The notes beneath the pieces are model-generated. The model saw nothing but the letters and a program-made list of their open reading frames with translations. It made no database searches and was not told the origin of the DNA. The position numbers and the translations under genes are program-made. This document shows positions 43,482 through 52,073 of a DNA stretch of 59,731 bases, piece by piece (position 1 is the first letter of the stretch; every line of letters starts with the position of its first letter). The stretch is from Flavobacterium azizsancarii (lineage in GTDB: Bacteria > Bacteroidota > Bacteroidia > Flavobacteriales > Flavobacteriaceae), in contig NZ_JAMZNK010000035.1 in NCBI RefSeq assembly GCF_027980145.1, positions 1 through 59,731 of the forward strand, read 5' to 3'.

Positions 43482-43710
43482 TTCTAATTCCTATAATTAG
43501 TTAGTTGTCGAGCTACTTATGAAGATTGCTCCTTCGTTTAAATGACAATATTAAGAATAAAACTTAGAATTTTAGCGACTCAAAACCTTAGAATCTTAGA
43601 AAAACCAATTGTAAATATCTCATATTAAGTCGATATTTTTATATTATCATACAAAACATCATAAATTTGTTAAGAAATCCTTTTTTGTTTCATAAAATGC
43701 AATATTTTTT

Positions 43711-43740
43711 TTGGTGCAGTGAAAATAATTTATACATTCG
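43711..43740 (+). promoter_or_regulatory. promoter of the aromatic amino acid operon
   Basis: TTG at 43711-43713, exactly 19 nt, then TACATTCG (43733-43740), one mismatch from TAnnTTTG. It starts the transcript 30 nt before the leader peptide. Confidence 0.6.
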
Positions 43741-43769
43741 CAGAGAATTTATTGAAAAACACAAACAAA

Positions 43770-43850
43770 ATGGCAAGTAACCGTTTTTATTTTAGCAACT
43801 CTTTTTATTTCTTCTTTAGTAGAAGTGAGGATTGTGCTATGGTTATTTGA
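43770..43850 (+). CDS. Phe-rich leader peptide of the aromatic operon
   Basis: ATG at 43770, TGA at 43848-43850, 26 residues. Six are Phe and two are Tyr, packed in FYF (residues 6-8) and FYFFF (12-16), which is far above chance. It is too short for ordinary gene calling. The coding part ends before a hairpin terminator in front of prephenate dehydratase, and the last third (43828-43835) is complementary to the terminator's 5' arm. By analogy with pheL and other attenuator leaders its role is to stall the ribosome when Phe-tRNA is low. Confidence 0.8.
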   Translation: MASNRFYFSNSFYFFFSRSEDCAMVI

Positions 43851-43912
43851 GAAAATTAAAAAAGACAAATAAAACTAATATACAATCCTGATGAAAATCA
43901 GGATTTTTTTTT
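43828..43912 (+). promoter_or_regulatory. transcription attenuator (antiterminator/terminator switch)
   Basis: Terminator: AATCCTGAT (43884-43892), GAAA loop, ATCAGGATT (43897-43905), T-run to 43912, a perfect 9-bp stem. Antiterminator: AGGATTGT (43828-43835, within leader codons 20-22) pairs perfectly with ACAATCCT (43882-43889), which overlaps the terminator's 5' arm. A ribosome at the leader stop (43848) would cover 43828-43835 and let the terminator form; a ribosome stalled at Phe/Tyr codons 6-16 (43785-43817) leaves it free. Confidence 0.8.
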
Positions 43913-43918
43913 GAATAT

Positions 43919-44758
43919 ATGACAACTAAAATTGCAATACAAGGTATAAAAGGTTCTTTTCATCATCAGGTTGTGAAAGAGTATTTCTCTGAAAATGTGG
44001 ATATTGATGAGTGTTTGTCTTTTGAAGAATTGGTTGACAGTCTTCTTTCGGGAAAATCTGATCAGGCAGTTATGGCGATAGAAAATTCGATTGCAGGACC
44101 AATTATCCCGAATTATGCCTTGATTGACAAGAATAATTTGCACATTATTGGAGAGCATTATTTGAGTATTCACCAAAATTTAATGGTTTTGAAAGGTCAG
44201 AAAATCGAGGATATAAAAGAAGTTCATTCGCACCCAATGGCCATTCTGCAATGTATGGATTTCTTAAAACAATATCCAAACATCAAATTGGTTGAAGATA
44301 AAGATACAGCTGAAACTGCCAGAAGAATTCAGGAAAAACAATTAACCGGAATTGCAGCAATAGGAAGTAAGGTAGCTTCGGAAATGTATGATCTGGAAAT
44401 TATTGCGCCGGAAATTCAGACGATCAAAAACAACATGACACGTTTTGTAATCATCAAAAAGCAAAATTCATTTTTGCCTGAAAACGAAATCAACAGAGCG
44501 TCAATCAAATTTGAATTAGATCACAAAAGAGGAAGTTTGGCGGCGGTTTTAAATGTAATGAGCGATTGCAAATTGAATTTAACTAAGATTCAGTCGCTTC
44601 CAAAAATAGAAACACCCTGGAAATATTCATTTTTCGTAGATGTAACATTTGAGAAATACGAAGATTTTGCAAAAGCCAAATCGCTATTAAATATAATGGC
44701 AGAATATTTAAAGGTATTGGGAGAATATAAAAACACGAAACCTTTAAGTCAGTCTTAA
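43919..44758 (+). CDS. pheA: prephenate dehydratase
   Basis: A 279-residue enzyme that makes phenylpyruvate from prephenate. The PDT domain (1-180) has IAIQGIKGSF (5-14), VMAIENSIAGP (51-61), and the catalytic TRF (174-176). An ACT domain follows (about 195-270), where the Phe-binding motif ESRP reads QSLP (225-228) and GAL reads GSL (205-207). It is not fused to chorismate mutase; that activity comes with the DAHP synthase at the operon's end. It is the first gene behind the attenuator. ATG at 43919 lies only 6 nt after the terminator's T-run. Confidence 0.93.
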   Translation: MTTKIAIQGIKGSFHHQVVKEYFSENVDIDECLSFEELVDSLLSGKSDQAVMAIENSIAGPIIPNYALIDKNNLHIIGEHYLSIHQNLMVLKGQKIEDIKEVHSHPMAILQCMDFLKQYPNIKLVEDKDTAETARRIQEKQLTGIAAIGSKVASEMYDLEIIAPEIQTIKNNMTRFVIIKKQNSFLPENEINRASIKFELDHKRGSLAAVLNVMSDCKLNLTKIQSLPKIETPWKYSFFVDVTFEKYEDFAKAKSLLNIMAEYLKVLGEYKNTKPLSQS

Positions 44759-44842
44759 AGTTGGAAAGTCGAAAGTCTTAAAGTCAAAAAAGCATACAGC
44801 TTACGGCATAAAGCCTAAAGCATTTTTTAATAAAAAATAAAA

Positions 44843-45988
44843 ATGATTACAACAGCAAAAAGATTAGATACAGTTGAAGAATACTACTTCTCATCAAAAC
44901 TGAGAGAAGTTCGTCAATTGCAATCTGAAGGAAAATCTATCATCAATATGGGAATTGGAAGCCCTGATTTGAGTCCGTCGAAAGCAGTAATTGAAGCAGT
45001 TGCTGCAGCAATTCTGGATGAAAACGGGCATGGTTATCAGAGCTATCAGGGATTACCGGAATTGAGAAAAGGGATGGCAGATTTTTATCAGAATCAGTTT
45101 GGTGTTGAATTGAACCCTAATAATGAGATTTTGCCTTTGATGGGTTCAAAAGAAGGGATTATGCACATTTCGTTAGCATTTTTAAATGAAGGCGATCACG
45201 TTTTGATTCCGAATCCGGGTTATCCAACCTATACTTCGGTAACCAATCTGGTTGGAGCAGTTCCAATTTATTATGATCTGAAAGAAGCAAATGCATGGGA
45301 ACCGGATTTTGAAGCTCTGGAAAAATTAGACCTGAAGAAAGTAAAAATTATGTGGCTGGGTTATCCGCACATGCCAACAGGAGCAAGAGGAAGTTTAGCA
45401 TTATTTGAAAAATTGGTTGCTTTTGCTAAAAAACACAACATATTATTGGTCAACGATAATCCGTATAGTTTTGTTTTGAATGATAACCCAATGAGTTTAT
45501 TGCAGGTTGAAGGTGCCAAAGAAGTGGCTTTAGAACTAAACTCTTTAAGTAAAACATTCAATATGGCAGGCTGGAGAGTTGGGATGGTTTTAGGAAATCC
45601 TGAAATTATCGATGCGGTCCTAAAAGTAAAAAGCAATATGGACAGCGGAATGTTCTATGGAATTCAGAAAGGGGCAGTTGCAGCTTTGAATTGTGATAAA
45701 TCATGGTTCGAAGATCAAAACAAAATTTACAGACGCCGAAGAGAATTGACAGAAAAATTAGCAGAAAAATTAGGCTGCGAAGTTTACAAAGAAGGAGTTG
45801 GGCTTTTTGTCTGGGCGAAACTTCCGGAAGGAATCGAATCATCAGAAAAGTTCATAGACGAGATATTATACGAGAAACATATTTTTATCACCCCGGGAAC
45901 AATCTTCGGAAGTAATGGTGAAGGATATATAAGATTCTCGTTGTGTGTAAAAGAAGAAAAAGTACAAGAAGCGATAGATAGGTTTTAA
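44843..45988 (+). CDS. class I/II aminotransferase (aromatic, PLP dependent)
   Basis: A 381-residue PLP enzyme of the aspartate/aromatic aminotransferase fold. GIGSPDLSPSKAV and GYQSYQGLPELRKGMA are the substrate and cofactor loops; LNSLSKTFNMAGWRVG contains the PLP-binding Lys (about 240). Placed between prephenate dehydratase and dehydrogenase, it most likely transaminates phenylpyruvate and 4-hydroxyphenylpyruvate, or prephenate. Annotation as LL-diaminopimelate-type would also fit the fold, so function rests on context. There is an 84-nt gap after pheA and a repeat-rich 243-nt gap before tyrA. Confidence 0.88.
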   Translation: MITTAKRLDTVEEYYFSSKLREVRQLQSEGKSIINMGIGSPDLSPSKAVIEAVAAAILDENGHGYQSYQGLPELRKGMADFYQNQFGVELNPNNEILPLMGSKEGIMHISLAFLNEGDHVLIPNPGYPTYTSVTNLVGAVPIYYDLKEANAWEPDFEALEKLDLKKVKIMWLGYPHMPTGARGSLALFEKLVAFAKKHNILLVNDNPYSFVLNDNPMSLLQVEGAKEVALELNSLSKTFNMAGWRVGMVLGNPEIIDAVLKVKSNMDSGMFYGIQKGAVAALNCDKSWFEDQNKIYRRRRELTEKLAEKLGCEVYKEGVGLFVWAKLPEGIESSEKFIDEILYEKHIFITPGTIFGSNGEGYIRFSLCVKEEKVQEAIDRF

Positions 45989-46045
45989 GTATTAAGATTT
46001 TAGAATAAAGAATAAAGAATCCGGATTTTGACATAGTTTATCAGG

Positions 46046-46099
46046 CTGAACGAAGTCGAAGTCCACATTCCAATTGGAGCCCCCTTCGACTTCGCTCAG
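46046..46099. repeat. inverted repeat CTGAACGAAGTCGAAG / CTTCGACTTCGCTCAG
   Basis: Arms 46046-46061 and 46084-46099 pair with one mismatch across a 22-nt centre, in the aminotransferase-tyrA gap. The words CTTCGACTTCGCTCAGGGTGACA are a widespread intergenic repeat in Bacteroidota, from memory. Confidence 0.7.
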
Positions 46100-46136
46100 G
46101 GTGACAGAAAAAAATAAAGGTCTTGAAAAAACGAGA

Positions 46137-46217
46137 AGCCCTAGCCCTGATAGAAGCGGCATCCTTTAATGGTTGGGTTCATCATAAAAGATACAGCGGA
46201 TAGCAGGAAATAGCTTC
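46137..46217. repeat. structured interspersed element (CCCTGATAGAAGCGGCATCC ... GCGGATAGCAGGAAATAGC)
   Basis: An about 80-nt element just before tyrA, with CCTGATAGAAGCGGCATCC and GCGGATAGCAGGAAATAGC ends around a central hairpin-like part. I recall this element as common in Flavobacteria intergenic DNA. It could be an RNA module in the transcript. No other copy is in this window. Confidence 0.55.
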
Positions 46218-46231
46218 TAATAAAAAGAATT

Positions 46232-47089
46232 ATGAAAGTATACGTAATAGGAATAGGGCTAATAGGCGGTTCGATGGTGCTTGACATCAAAGAAAAACAC
46301 CCCGATGCTACTATTTTTGGAATAGATAATAACGAAAAACACTTGCAGGAAGCAATTGATTTAGGTGTTATCGACAAGGCGGGAAGCTTTGAGGAATTGG
46401 CAGATGCTGATTTTGTAATTGTTTCGGTTCCCGTAGATGTGGCTTTGGTGGTTCTGCCTAAAGTTTTGGATGCAGTTGGAGATAAAACAATTGTTTTTGA
46501 AGTAGGATCGACTAAAAAGCCAATTTGTGAAGCTGTTGCCAGTCACCCAAAAAGAAGAAATTTTATCGCAACGCATCCTATAGCGGGGACGGAGTTCTCA
46601 GGACCTTCGGCAGCGATAAAAGGTTTGTTTCAGGGGAAAACGAATATCATTTGTGAGGTGGAAAAAACCACTTTTAAATTGCAGGAAAAAGCATTGAAAC
46701 TTTTTAGCGAAATAGGAATGAGGATTCGATATATGGATCCAACTTCGCACGACAAACACATTGCTTACGTTTCGCATTTGTCGCACATTAGTTCATTTAT
46801 GTTGGGAAAAACAGTAATGAACAAAGAAAAGGACGAACAGGATATTTTTGATATGGCGGGAAGTGGATTTGAAAGCACGGTACGTCTGGCAAAAAGTTCT
46901 CCCGCAATGTGGACACCGATTTTCAAGCAAAACAAGGAACACGTTATTGAAACATTAGAAGAATACATTTCAAATCTGAGTCGGTTTAGGGATTTGTTAA
47001 AAGAAGATAATTACAATGCCATTTTTGAAGAAATGGAAAGCACGAATAAAATCAAAGAAATATTAAACGGATTAACAATTAAAAAGTAA
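46232..47089 (+). CDS. tyrA: prephenate dehydrogenase
   Basis: A 285-residue NAD(P)-dependent enzyme making 4-hydroxyphenylpyruvate for tyrosine. The Rossmann start YVIGIGLIGGSMVLDI (3-18) is typical; THPIAGTEFSGP (about 112-123) and SHDKHIAYVSHLSHI (about 171-185) hold catalytic His residues. It is monofunctional with no ACT domain at the C-terminus. It comes after a repeat block and is followed 13 nt later by DAHP synthase. Confidence 0.93.
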   Translation: MKVYVIGIGLIGGSMVLDIKEKHPDATIFGIDNNEKHLQEAIDLGVIDKAGSFEELADADFVIVSVPVDVALVVLPKVLDAVGDKTIVFEVGSTKKPICEAVASHPKRRNFIATHPIAGTEFSGPSAAIKGLFQGKTNIICEVEKTTFKLQEKALKLFSEIGMRIRYMDPTSHDKHIAYVSHLSHISSFMLGKTVMNKEKDEQDIFDMAGSGFESTVRLAKSSPAMWTPIFKQNKEHVIETLEEYISNLSRFRDLLKEDNYNAIFEEMESTNKIKEILNGLTIKK

Positions 47090-47102
47090 AAATAGAATTA
47101 AG

Positions 47103-48185
47103 ATGGAAAATAAGAAAGAAATGAGAAAGTGGTTAGATGATTTCAATTTAAATCACCCACTTGTGATAGCTGGACCATGTAGTGCAGAAACGGAAGATCA
47201 AGTATTGAAGATTGCGCATGAATTAAAAGATTCAAAAGTTAGTGTATTCAGAGCTGGAATCTGGAAACCAAGAACGCGTCCGGGAGGATTTGAAGGTGTT
47301 GGAGAAATTGGTTTAAAATGGTTGCAAAAAGCAAAAGCTGAAACTGGTTTGTTAATGGGAACTGAGGTTGCGACTGCAGCACACTGTAAACTAGCTTTAG
47401 AACATGATATAGACGTTTTATGGGTTGGTGCCCGTACAACTGCAAACCCATTCGCAGTTCAGGAAATTGCTGATACCTTAAAAGGAACTGATAAAATCGT
47501 TTTGGTTAAAAACCCTGTAAACCCTGATTTAGCTTTATGGTTAGGTGGTGTTGAGCGTTTACACATGGCTGGAATCGAGAAATTAGGAGTTATCCACAGA
47601 GGTTTTTCTACTTACGAAAAAACAAAATACAGAAATATCCCGGAATGGCAAATTGCTATCGAATTGCAAAATAAATTCCCTGATTTACCATTAATCATCG
47701 ATCCGTCTCACATTACAGGAGATCGTAAAATGATTTTTGAAGTAACGCAAGAGGCTTTAGATTTGAATTACGATGGTATGATCATCGAAACGCACTACGA
47801 TCCGGACAATGCCTGGTCTGATGCTGCTCAACAAGTTACTCCAGACGCTTTGAAACAAATCATTAAAGATTTGACGATCAGAAAAACGGATGATACTACA
47901 GATCAGTACACTCAAAAAATGACAAAACTAAGAGCTAACATCGACGTTCTTGATGCTAACTTATTAGAATTGTTAGGAAAACGTATGAAAGTAGCTGACG
48001 AAATTGGTCAGGTGAAAAAAGATGCAAACGTAGCGATTCTTCAAAACAACCGTTGGAACGAAATCTTAGGGAAAATGATTCTTGAAGGAGAGAAAAAAGG
48101 TCTTACTGAAGAGTTTGTTTTGAAGATGTTCAAAGCAATTCACCAGGAAAGTATTGGTCACCAGGAAAAAGTAATCAACGCTTAA
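47103..48185 (+). CDS. bifunctional DAHP synthase / chorismate mutase
   Basis: A 360-residue fusion. Residues 1-255 are DAHP synthase (type I beta-like) with VIAGPCSAET (17-28), GIWKPRTRPGGFEGVG, GARTTANPFAVQEI and IIDPSHITGDR. Residues about 270-355 are an AroQ chorismate mutase (TKLRANIDVLDANLLELLGKRMKVADEIGQVKK). Such C-terminal fusions are known from Bacteroidota, where the mutase domain also mediates inhibition by prephenate. It supplies both the entry step and the branch-point step of the pathway and ends the operon. Confidence 0.93.
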   Translation: MENKKEMRKWLDDFNLNHPLVIAGPCSAETEDQVLKIAHELKDSKVSVFRAGIWKPRTRPGGFEGVGEIGLKWLQKAKAETGLLMGTEVATAAHCKLALEHDIDVLWVGARTTANPFAVQEIADTLKGTDKIVLVKNPVNPDLALWLGGVERLHMAGIEKLGVIHRGFSTYEKTKYRNIPEWQIAIELQNKFPDLPLIIDPSHITGDRKMIFEVTQEALDLNYDGMIIETHYDPDNAWSDAAQQVTPDALKQIIKDLTIRKTDDTTDQYTQKMTKLRANIDVLDANLLELLGKRMKVADEIGQVKKDANVAILQNNRWNEILGKMILEGEKKGLTEEFVLKMFKAIHQESIGHQEKVINA

Positions 48186-48192
48186 TTTCTTT

Positions 48193-48537
48193 TAAACCAT
48201 ATAAGTGATGTAAGTTAATTTTGAAATTATTTTAAAGTTCTCTTATAACATTATTTAAAAATAGATTGTTTTTTTAAGAATCTCCGGCACTTTGTAAAAG
48301 AAGTGTTGGAGATTTTTTTTTGTTTAACACAAAAAAATAAAAGGTTAAATATGATTTTCTATACAAACATAGCCCAAGGTTTCAACCTTGGGGACAAAGA
48401 TTGTGAATATGCATTGCAACCCCAAATATTGCGACCCTTGATTGCGTCTTCAAGGTTGAAACCTTGGGCTATATTTTTCACAGCTTTTAATCTCAATCTT
48501 AGGCTAATATTTTCTTATATAACTTATATGGTTAAAT
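48193..48537. repeat. nested inverted-repeat element
   Basis: Outer arms AAACCATATAAGTGATGTAAG (48194-48214) and CTTATATAACTTATATGGTT (48514-48533) enclose an inner palindromic pair: ATAGCCCAAGGTTTCAACC (48370-48388) and GGTTGAAACCTTGGGCTAT (48454-48472), which are exact inverses. The middle also contains the operon terminator. The 345-nt spacer thus contains two different repeat families in each other. A spurious 81-codon frame here is an artefact. Confidence 0.7.
48279..48322 (+). terminator. end of the aromatic operon
   Basis: AATCTCCGGCACTTT, loop, AAGTGTTGGAGATT and nine T, about 94 nt after the DAHP synthase stop. It is a strong intrinsic terminator with a single mismatch. Confidence 0.8.
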
Positions 48538-48612
48538 ATTTTTTTTAAATCCATTCCAACCTTTTTAGATTTTATATGCTCTATAGTTATATACAAACTT
48601 AACTATCGCGTT

Positions 48613-51600
48613 ATGAAATCAAAAAGACGTTTATCCAAGCCAGATTTTTTTCAGGTAAATTTGAAAATACTACTTTTTTTCTTAGTGTTCTTTGGAACAA
48701 AAACTTTCGCACAAAGCCCTGAACTTACTGTAAAAGGTGAGGGTGCGGAAAAAGTGAGAATGAATAAACTAATCGTCAATGTAAAAGTGGTAGGAAATAT
48801 CGCTTACACTACTGCCGAAATGCATTTTTTTAATTCGGGAACTCGCCAGATGGAAGGAGAGCTTATTTTTCCGTTACCTGAAAATGTTTCGGTTTCAAGA
48901 TATGCCATTGATATAAATGGAAAAATGCGTGAGGCAGTTCCGGTAAATAAAAATAAAGGGAAACAGGTTTTTGAGGCCATAGAACATCGTCGCGTTGATC
49001 CGGGATTGTTAGAGAAAGTCGATGGAAATAATTTTAGAACCAGAATCTATCCTATAATGCCAAACGGAGAACGTACTGTAGTTATTGGTTACCAAGAAGA
49101 ACTTTCGGCATTTGATAGAGATAATTTGTCTTATCAGTTGGTGAGCCGTTATCCTAAAAAACTCGATAATTTCGAAATGAATATTTCGGTTTTAGGAACT
49201 TCAACTTCGCCAACTGTCGCTGAAAACTCCGGTGATGCAATTGTTTTTTCAAAATGGAATCAATCTTTTCAGGCTTCTATAAAAAAAGAAAATTATCAGC
49301 CTTCTGAAAAGTTACTTTTTAAGATTCCGATTCAGGAAAATGCTCCAAGTGTTGTGATGCAGAATGTGGGTGGACAGCATTATTTTTATGGCAATACTTT
49401 TATCGAAGGAAATAAGATCGCTAAGAAAACACCAGTTTCTATTGGTTTGATCTGGGATAATTCCCTGAGCTGTAAAACAAGAGATCTCAAAAAAGAACTG
49501 GCTTTGCTGGATGCTTACTTTCAGAAAATAAAAAACACGAAAGTGACTTTGTACTTTTTGAATTATACTTTCGAAAAACAAAAAGAATACACCATCTCTA
49601 ATGGAAATTGGTCTGAACTAAAAGCTGTTTTGGAACATACAAAATACGATGGAGGAACTCGCTTTTCGCAAATAAATTTCATAAACAATGACGAATATTT
49701 ATTTTTTTCTGACGGATTATCTTCTTTGAGTGATAACGTTTTACCAAAAACAAAAAAGCCACTCTATGCGATCACGTCATCAGTTTCTGCTGATTTTGCC
49801 TTTTTGAATTACTCGGCAATGCAAACTGGTGGTAATGCTATTAATTTAAATCAGTTAAATCAAGAAAATGCTATGGATAAATTGGTGAATACGAATCTGA
49901 AGTTTTTAGGTATTAAAGAAAATTATACAGTAACAGATTTGTTTTCAATACCGGGAACTTCGGCTTCAGGAAGTTTTAGTTTTTCGGGAATTTCTTTGAA
50001 TCCAAAAAATGAAGTTACCTTATTATTTGGTTATAATAATGAAGCTGTTTTAGAGCGAAAAATTACTTTAGATGCAAGTCTTCAAAATACAAATGATGTA
50101 AATGTTGAAAAGCTTTGGGCGCAGAAAAAAATTGCAAATCTTGATTTTGAATATGCCAAAAATGCTGATGAGATTGAACTTCTGGGAAAGAAATACGGGA
50201 TCATAACTAAGAATACTTCTCTGATTGTTCTGGAAGATATTCGCGATTATGTTGCTTATGATATTGTTCCTCCAGCAGAATTACGTGAAGAATTTGACAG
50301 AATTAAAAAGCAGGAAAATGATAGTCGTTTGGCACAGCAAAAGAATAATTGGGAGAGTATCGAGAGTTATTTTGAAGGATTAAATTCATGGTGGAAAAAG
50401 GATTTGAAATATGCTGCTCCAAAACCTTTGCCAGAACCCAAAGTTAAAAATCCCCGAAGATCAGTTAATAATACCATAAACAGAAGTTCAGGAAGAAATG
50501 CAAGTGCTATTTCAAGCAGAAGGGCAAATGTTGCGGCTGGTCAGGTTTCAGGAACGGTTTTAGATGAGGAAGGAATAGCCTTGCCGGGAGTGACCATAAC
50601 TGTACAAGGAGAAAGACAAGGAGTTTATACTGATTTTGATGGTAAGTTTGTAATAAGAGCTGCCGAGAATAGTACACTTAACTTTAGTTATCTTGGTTTT
50701 GAGCGTTATCAGGTAAATGTGGGTGCAAATAATCAATTTACAGTTAGATTACGAGAATCTTCAGCACGTTTACAAGAAGTGGTTGTGACTTCATATGCTG
50801 CTCCTGTTAGAAAAAAAGATGTTTCATATGCGGTACAATCAATATCAGCTGAAGCGGTTTCTAAAAATGCTGATATATCGCAAGCGCTTGCCGGTAAAGT
50901 AGCAGGAGTTCAGGTAGTACCAACGCCACAGAATAATACGTCACTTGTTCAGGGAAATGAAACGCTTAAAGATGAAAAAGAAAATTCAGATACTGAAAAT
51001 GTGGAATATGAAGATTCAGATGTAATTAAAAACGAACCTAAAACCTGGAATCCCGATAGATTATATCTTAAAGCTTTAGCAGCTGCACCAAAAGAAAGAC
51101 AATATGAATTGTATTTTGAATTAAGAAACGGACAAGAAAGAAATCCAAGTTTTTATTTTGATGTAGCGCACTTTTTCTACAATCATGGCGATGTTAAAAA
51201 AGCATTGCAAATCATTAGTAATATTGCTGATTTAGGTTTAGAGAATCATCAGCTTTATAAAACGTTAACCTATACGTTGCGTCAATGGAAAGAGTTTGAT
51301 GATGCATTATTTACTGCAAAACAAGTTGCAAATTGGAGAGCACATGAACCGCAAAGCCTAAGAGATTACGCATTGGCTCTGGAAGATTCAGGAAAATATC
51401 AGGAAGCTTTTGATGAATTGATCAAAGCTTTAGAAGTAAATTATTACGGAGAAATGAGCGGACAATATGAAGGTGTAGAAGATATTATTTTGATGGATAT
51501 TAACCGTTTAATGATCGAGCATAAAAATTTAAAAACAGGAAAACTTGACAAAAAGTATTTAGCAAAAATGCCGGTTGATATTCGAATTATAATGAACTGG

Positions 51601-51933
51601 AACTTGATGGATGTCGATCTTGATTTGCATATTATTGAACCAAACGGAGAAGAATGTTATTACGGGCATAAAGACACAAAAGCCGGAGCCAGATTCTCAA
51701 AAGATTTTACACAAGGTTATGGTCCGGAACAATACTTAATTAGAAATGCCGTGAAAGGAAAATATCAAATTAAAACCAATTATTTTGGTGAAAGCGAATT
51801 AACAGAAAACGGTCCGGCAACAGTCATGGTAGAAATTTATACGACAAGAGCAGGAAAAACAACCAAAACTTTAAAAACAATTCAGTTAGGTAAAATCAAG
51901 GAAAATGAAATATTAGCCGAAATAGTTTGGTAA
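48613..51933 (+). CDS. VIT-VWA-carboxypeptidase-like-DUF2135 fusion protein
   Basis: A 1106-residue exported protein. Order: signal peptide (about 10-33, ending TKTFAQ), VIT (inter-alpha-trypsin inhibitor) domain (about 35-165, FNSGTRQMEGELIFPLPENVSV), VWA-like domain with MIDAS DNSLS (about 283), a helical linker with a coil rich in Lys/Glu, carboxypeptidase-regulatory-like domain (645-715, FDGKFVIRAAENS), a SusC/RagA-type plug fragment (735-775, ISQALAGKVAGVQVVP), a TPR-like region (800-950) and a C-terminal DUF2135/YfaP domain (about 990-1106, DVDLDLHIIEPNGEECYYGH). The plug-like segment lacks a barrel, so it cannot be a channel. It is not part of the aromatic pathway. It has its own 5' spacer of repeats. 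Confidence 0.82.
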   Translation: MKSKRRLSKPDFFQVNLKILLFFLVFFGTKTFAQSPELTVKGEGAEKVRMNKLIVNVKVVGNIAYTTAEMHFFNSGTRQMEGELIFPLPENVSVSRYAIDINGKMREAVPVNKNKGKQVFEAIEHRRVDPGLLEKVDGNNFRTRIYPIMPNGERTVVIGYQEELSAFDRDNLSYQLVSRYPKKLDNFEMNISVLGTSTSPTVAENSGDAIVFSKWNQSFQASIKKENYQPSEKLLFKIPIQENAPSVVMQNVGGQHYFYGNTFIEGNKIAKKTPVSIGLIWDNSLSCKTRDLKKELALLDAYFQKIKNTKVTLYFLNYTFEKQKEYTISNGNWSELKAVLEHTKYDGGTRFSQINFINNDEYLFFSDGLSSLSDNVLPKTKKPLYAITSSVSADFAFLNYSAMQTGGNAINLNQLNQENAMDKLVNTNLKFLGIKENYTVTDLFSIPGTSASGSFSFSGISLNPKNEVTLLFGYNNEAVLERKITLDASLQNTNDVNVEKLWAQKKIANLDFEYAKNADEIELLGKKYGIITKNTSLIVLEDIRDYVAYDIVPPAELREEFDRIKKQENDSRLAQQKNNWESIESYFEGLNSWWKKDLKYAAPKPLPEPKVKNPRRSVNNTINRSSGRNASAISSRRANVAAGQVSGTVLDEEGIALPGVTITVQGERQGVYTDFDGKFVIRAAENSTLNFSYLGFERYQVNVGANNQFTVRLRESSARLQEVVVTSYAAPVRKKDVSYAVQSISAEAVSKNADISQALAGKVAGVQVVPTPQNNTSLVQGNETLKDEKENSDTENVEYEDSDVIKNEPKTWNPDRLYLKALAAAPKERQYELYFELRNGQERNPSFYFDVAHFFYNHGDVKKALQIISNIADLGLENHQLYKTLTYTLRQWKEFDDALFTAKQVANWRAHEPQSLRDYALALEDSGKYQEAFDELIKALEVNYYGEMSGQYEGVEDIILMDINRLMIEHKNLKTGKLDKKYLAKMPVDIRIIMNWNLMDVDLDLHIIEPNGEECYYGHKDTKAGARFSKDFTQGYGPEQYLIRNAVKGKYQIKTNYFGESELTENGPATVMVEIYTTRAGKTTKTLKTIQLGKIKENEILAEIVW

Positions 51934-51977
51934 ACAGGTTATTTTTTAATGTCTGTTCTTAATTTTAAAAGGCGAAG

Positions 51978-52009
51978 TTGCGTTGTTCAATTCTAAAAAC
52001 GTAATTTTG
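51978..52009 (+). promoter_or_regulatory. rsgA promoter
   Basis: TTG at 51978-51980 with a 21-nt spacer to TAATTTTG (52002-52009), exact TAnnTTTG, 65 nt before the ATG. Confidence 0.55.
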
Positions 52010-52073
52010 CCTTTTAATATATTTTAGATTTTCAAGATAATTGAAAATCTAAAATAAACAATCTAAAATTTGA

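Noticed and set aside
48303..48548. 81-residue open reading frame on the plus strand
   Set aside because: It runs through the operon terminator tail and the nested repeat element; not protein-like.
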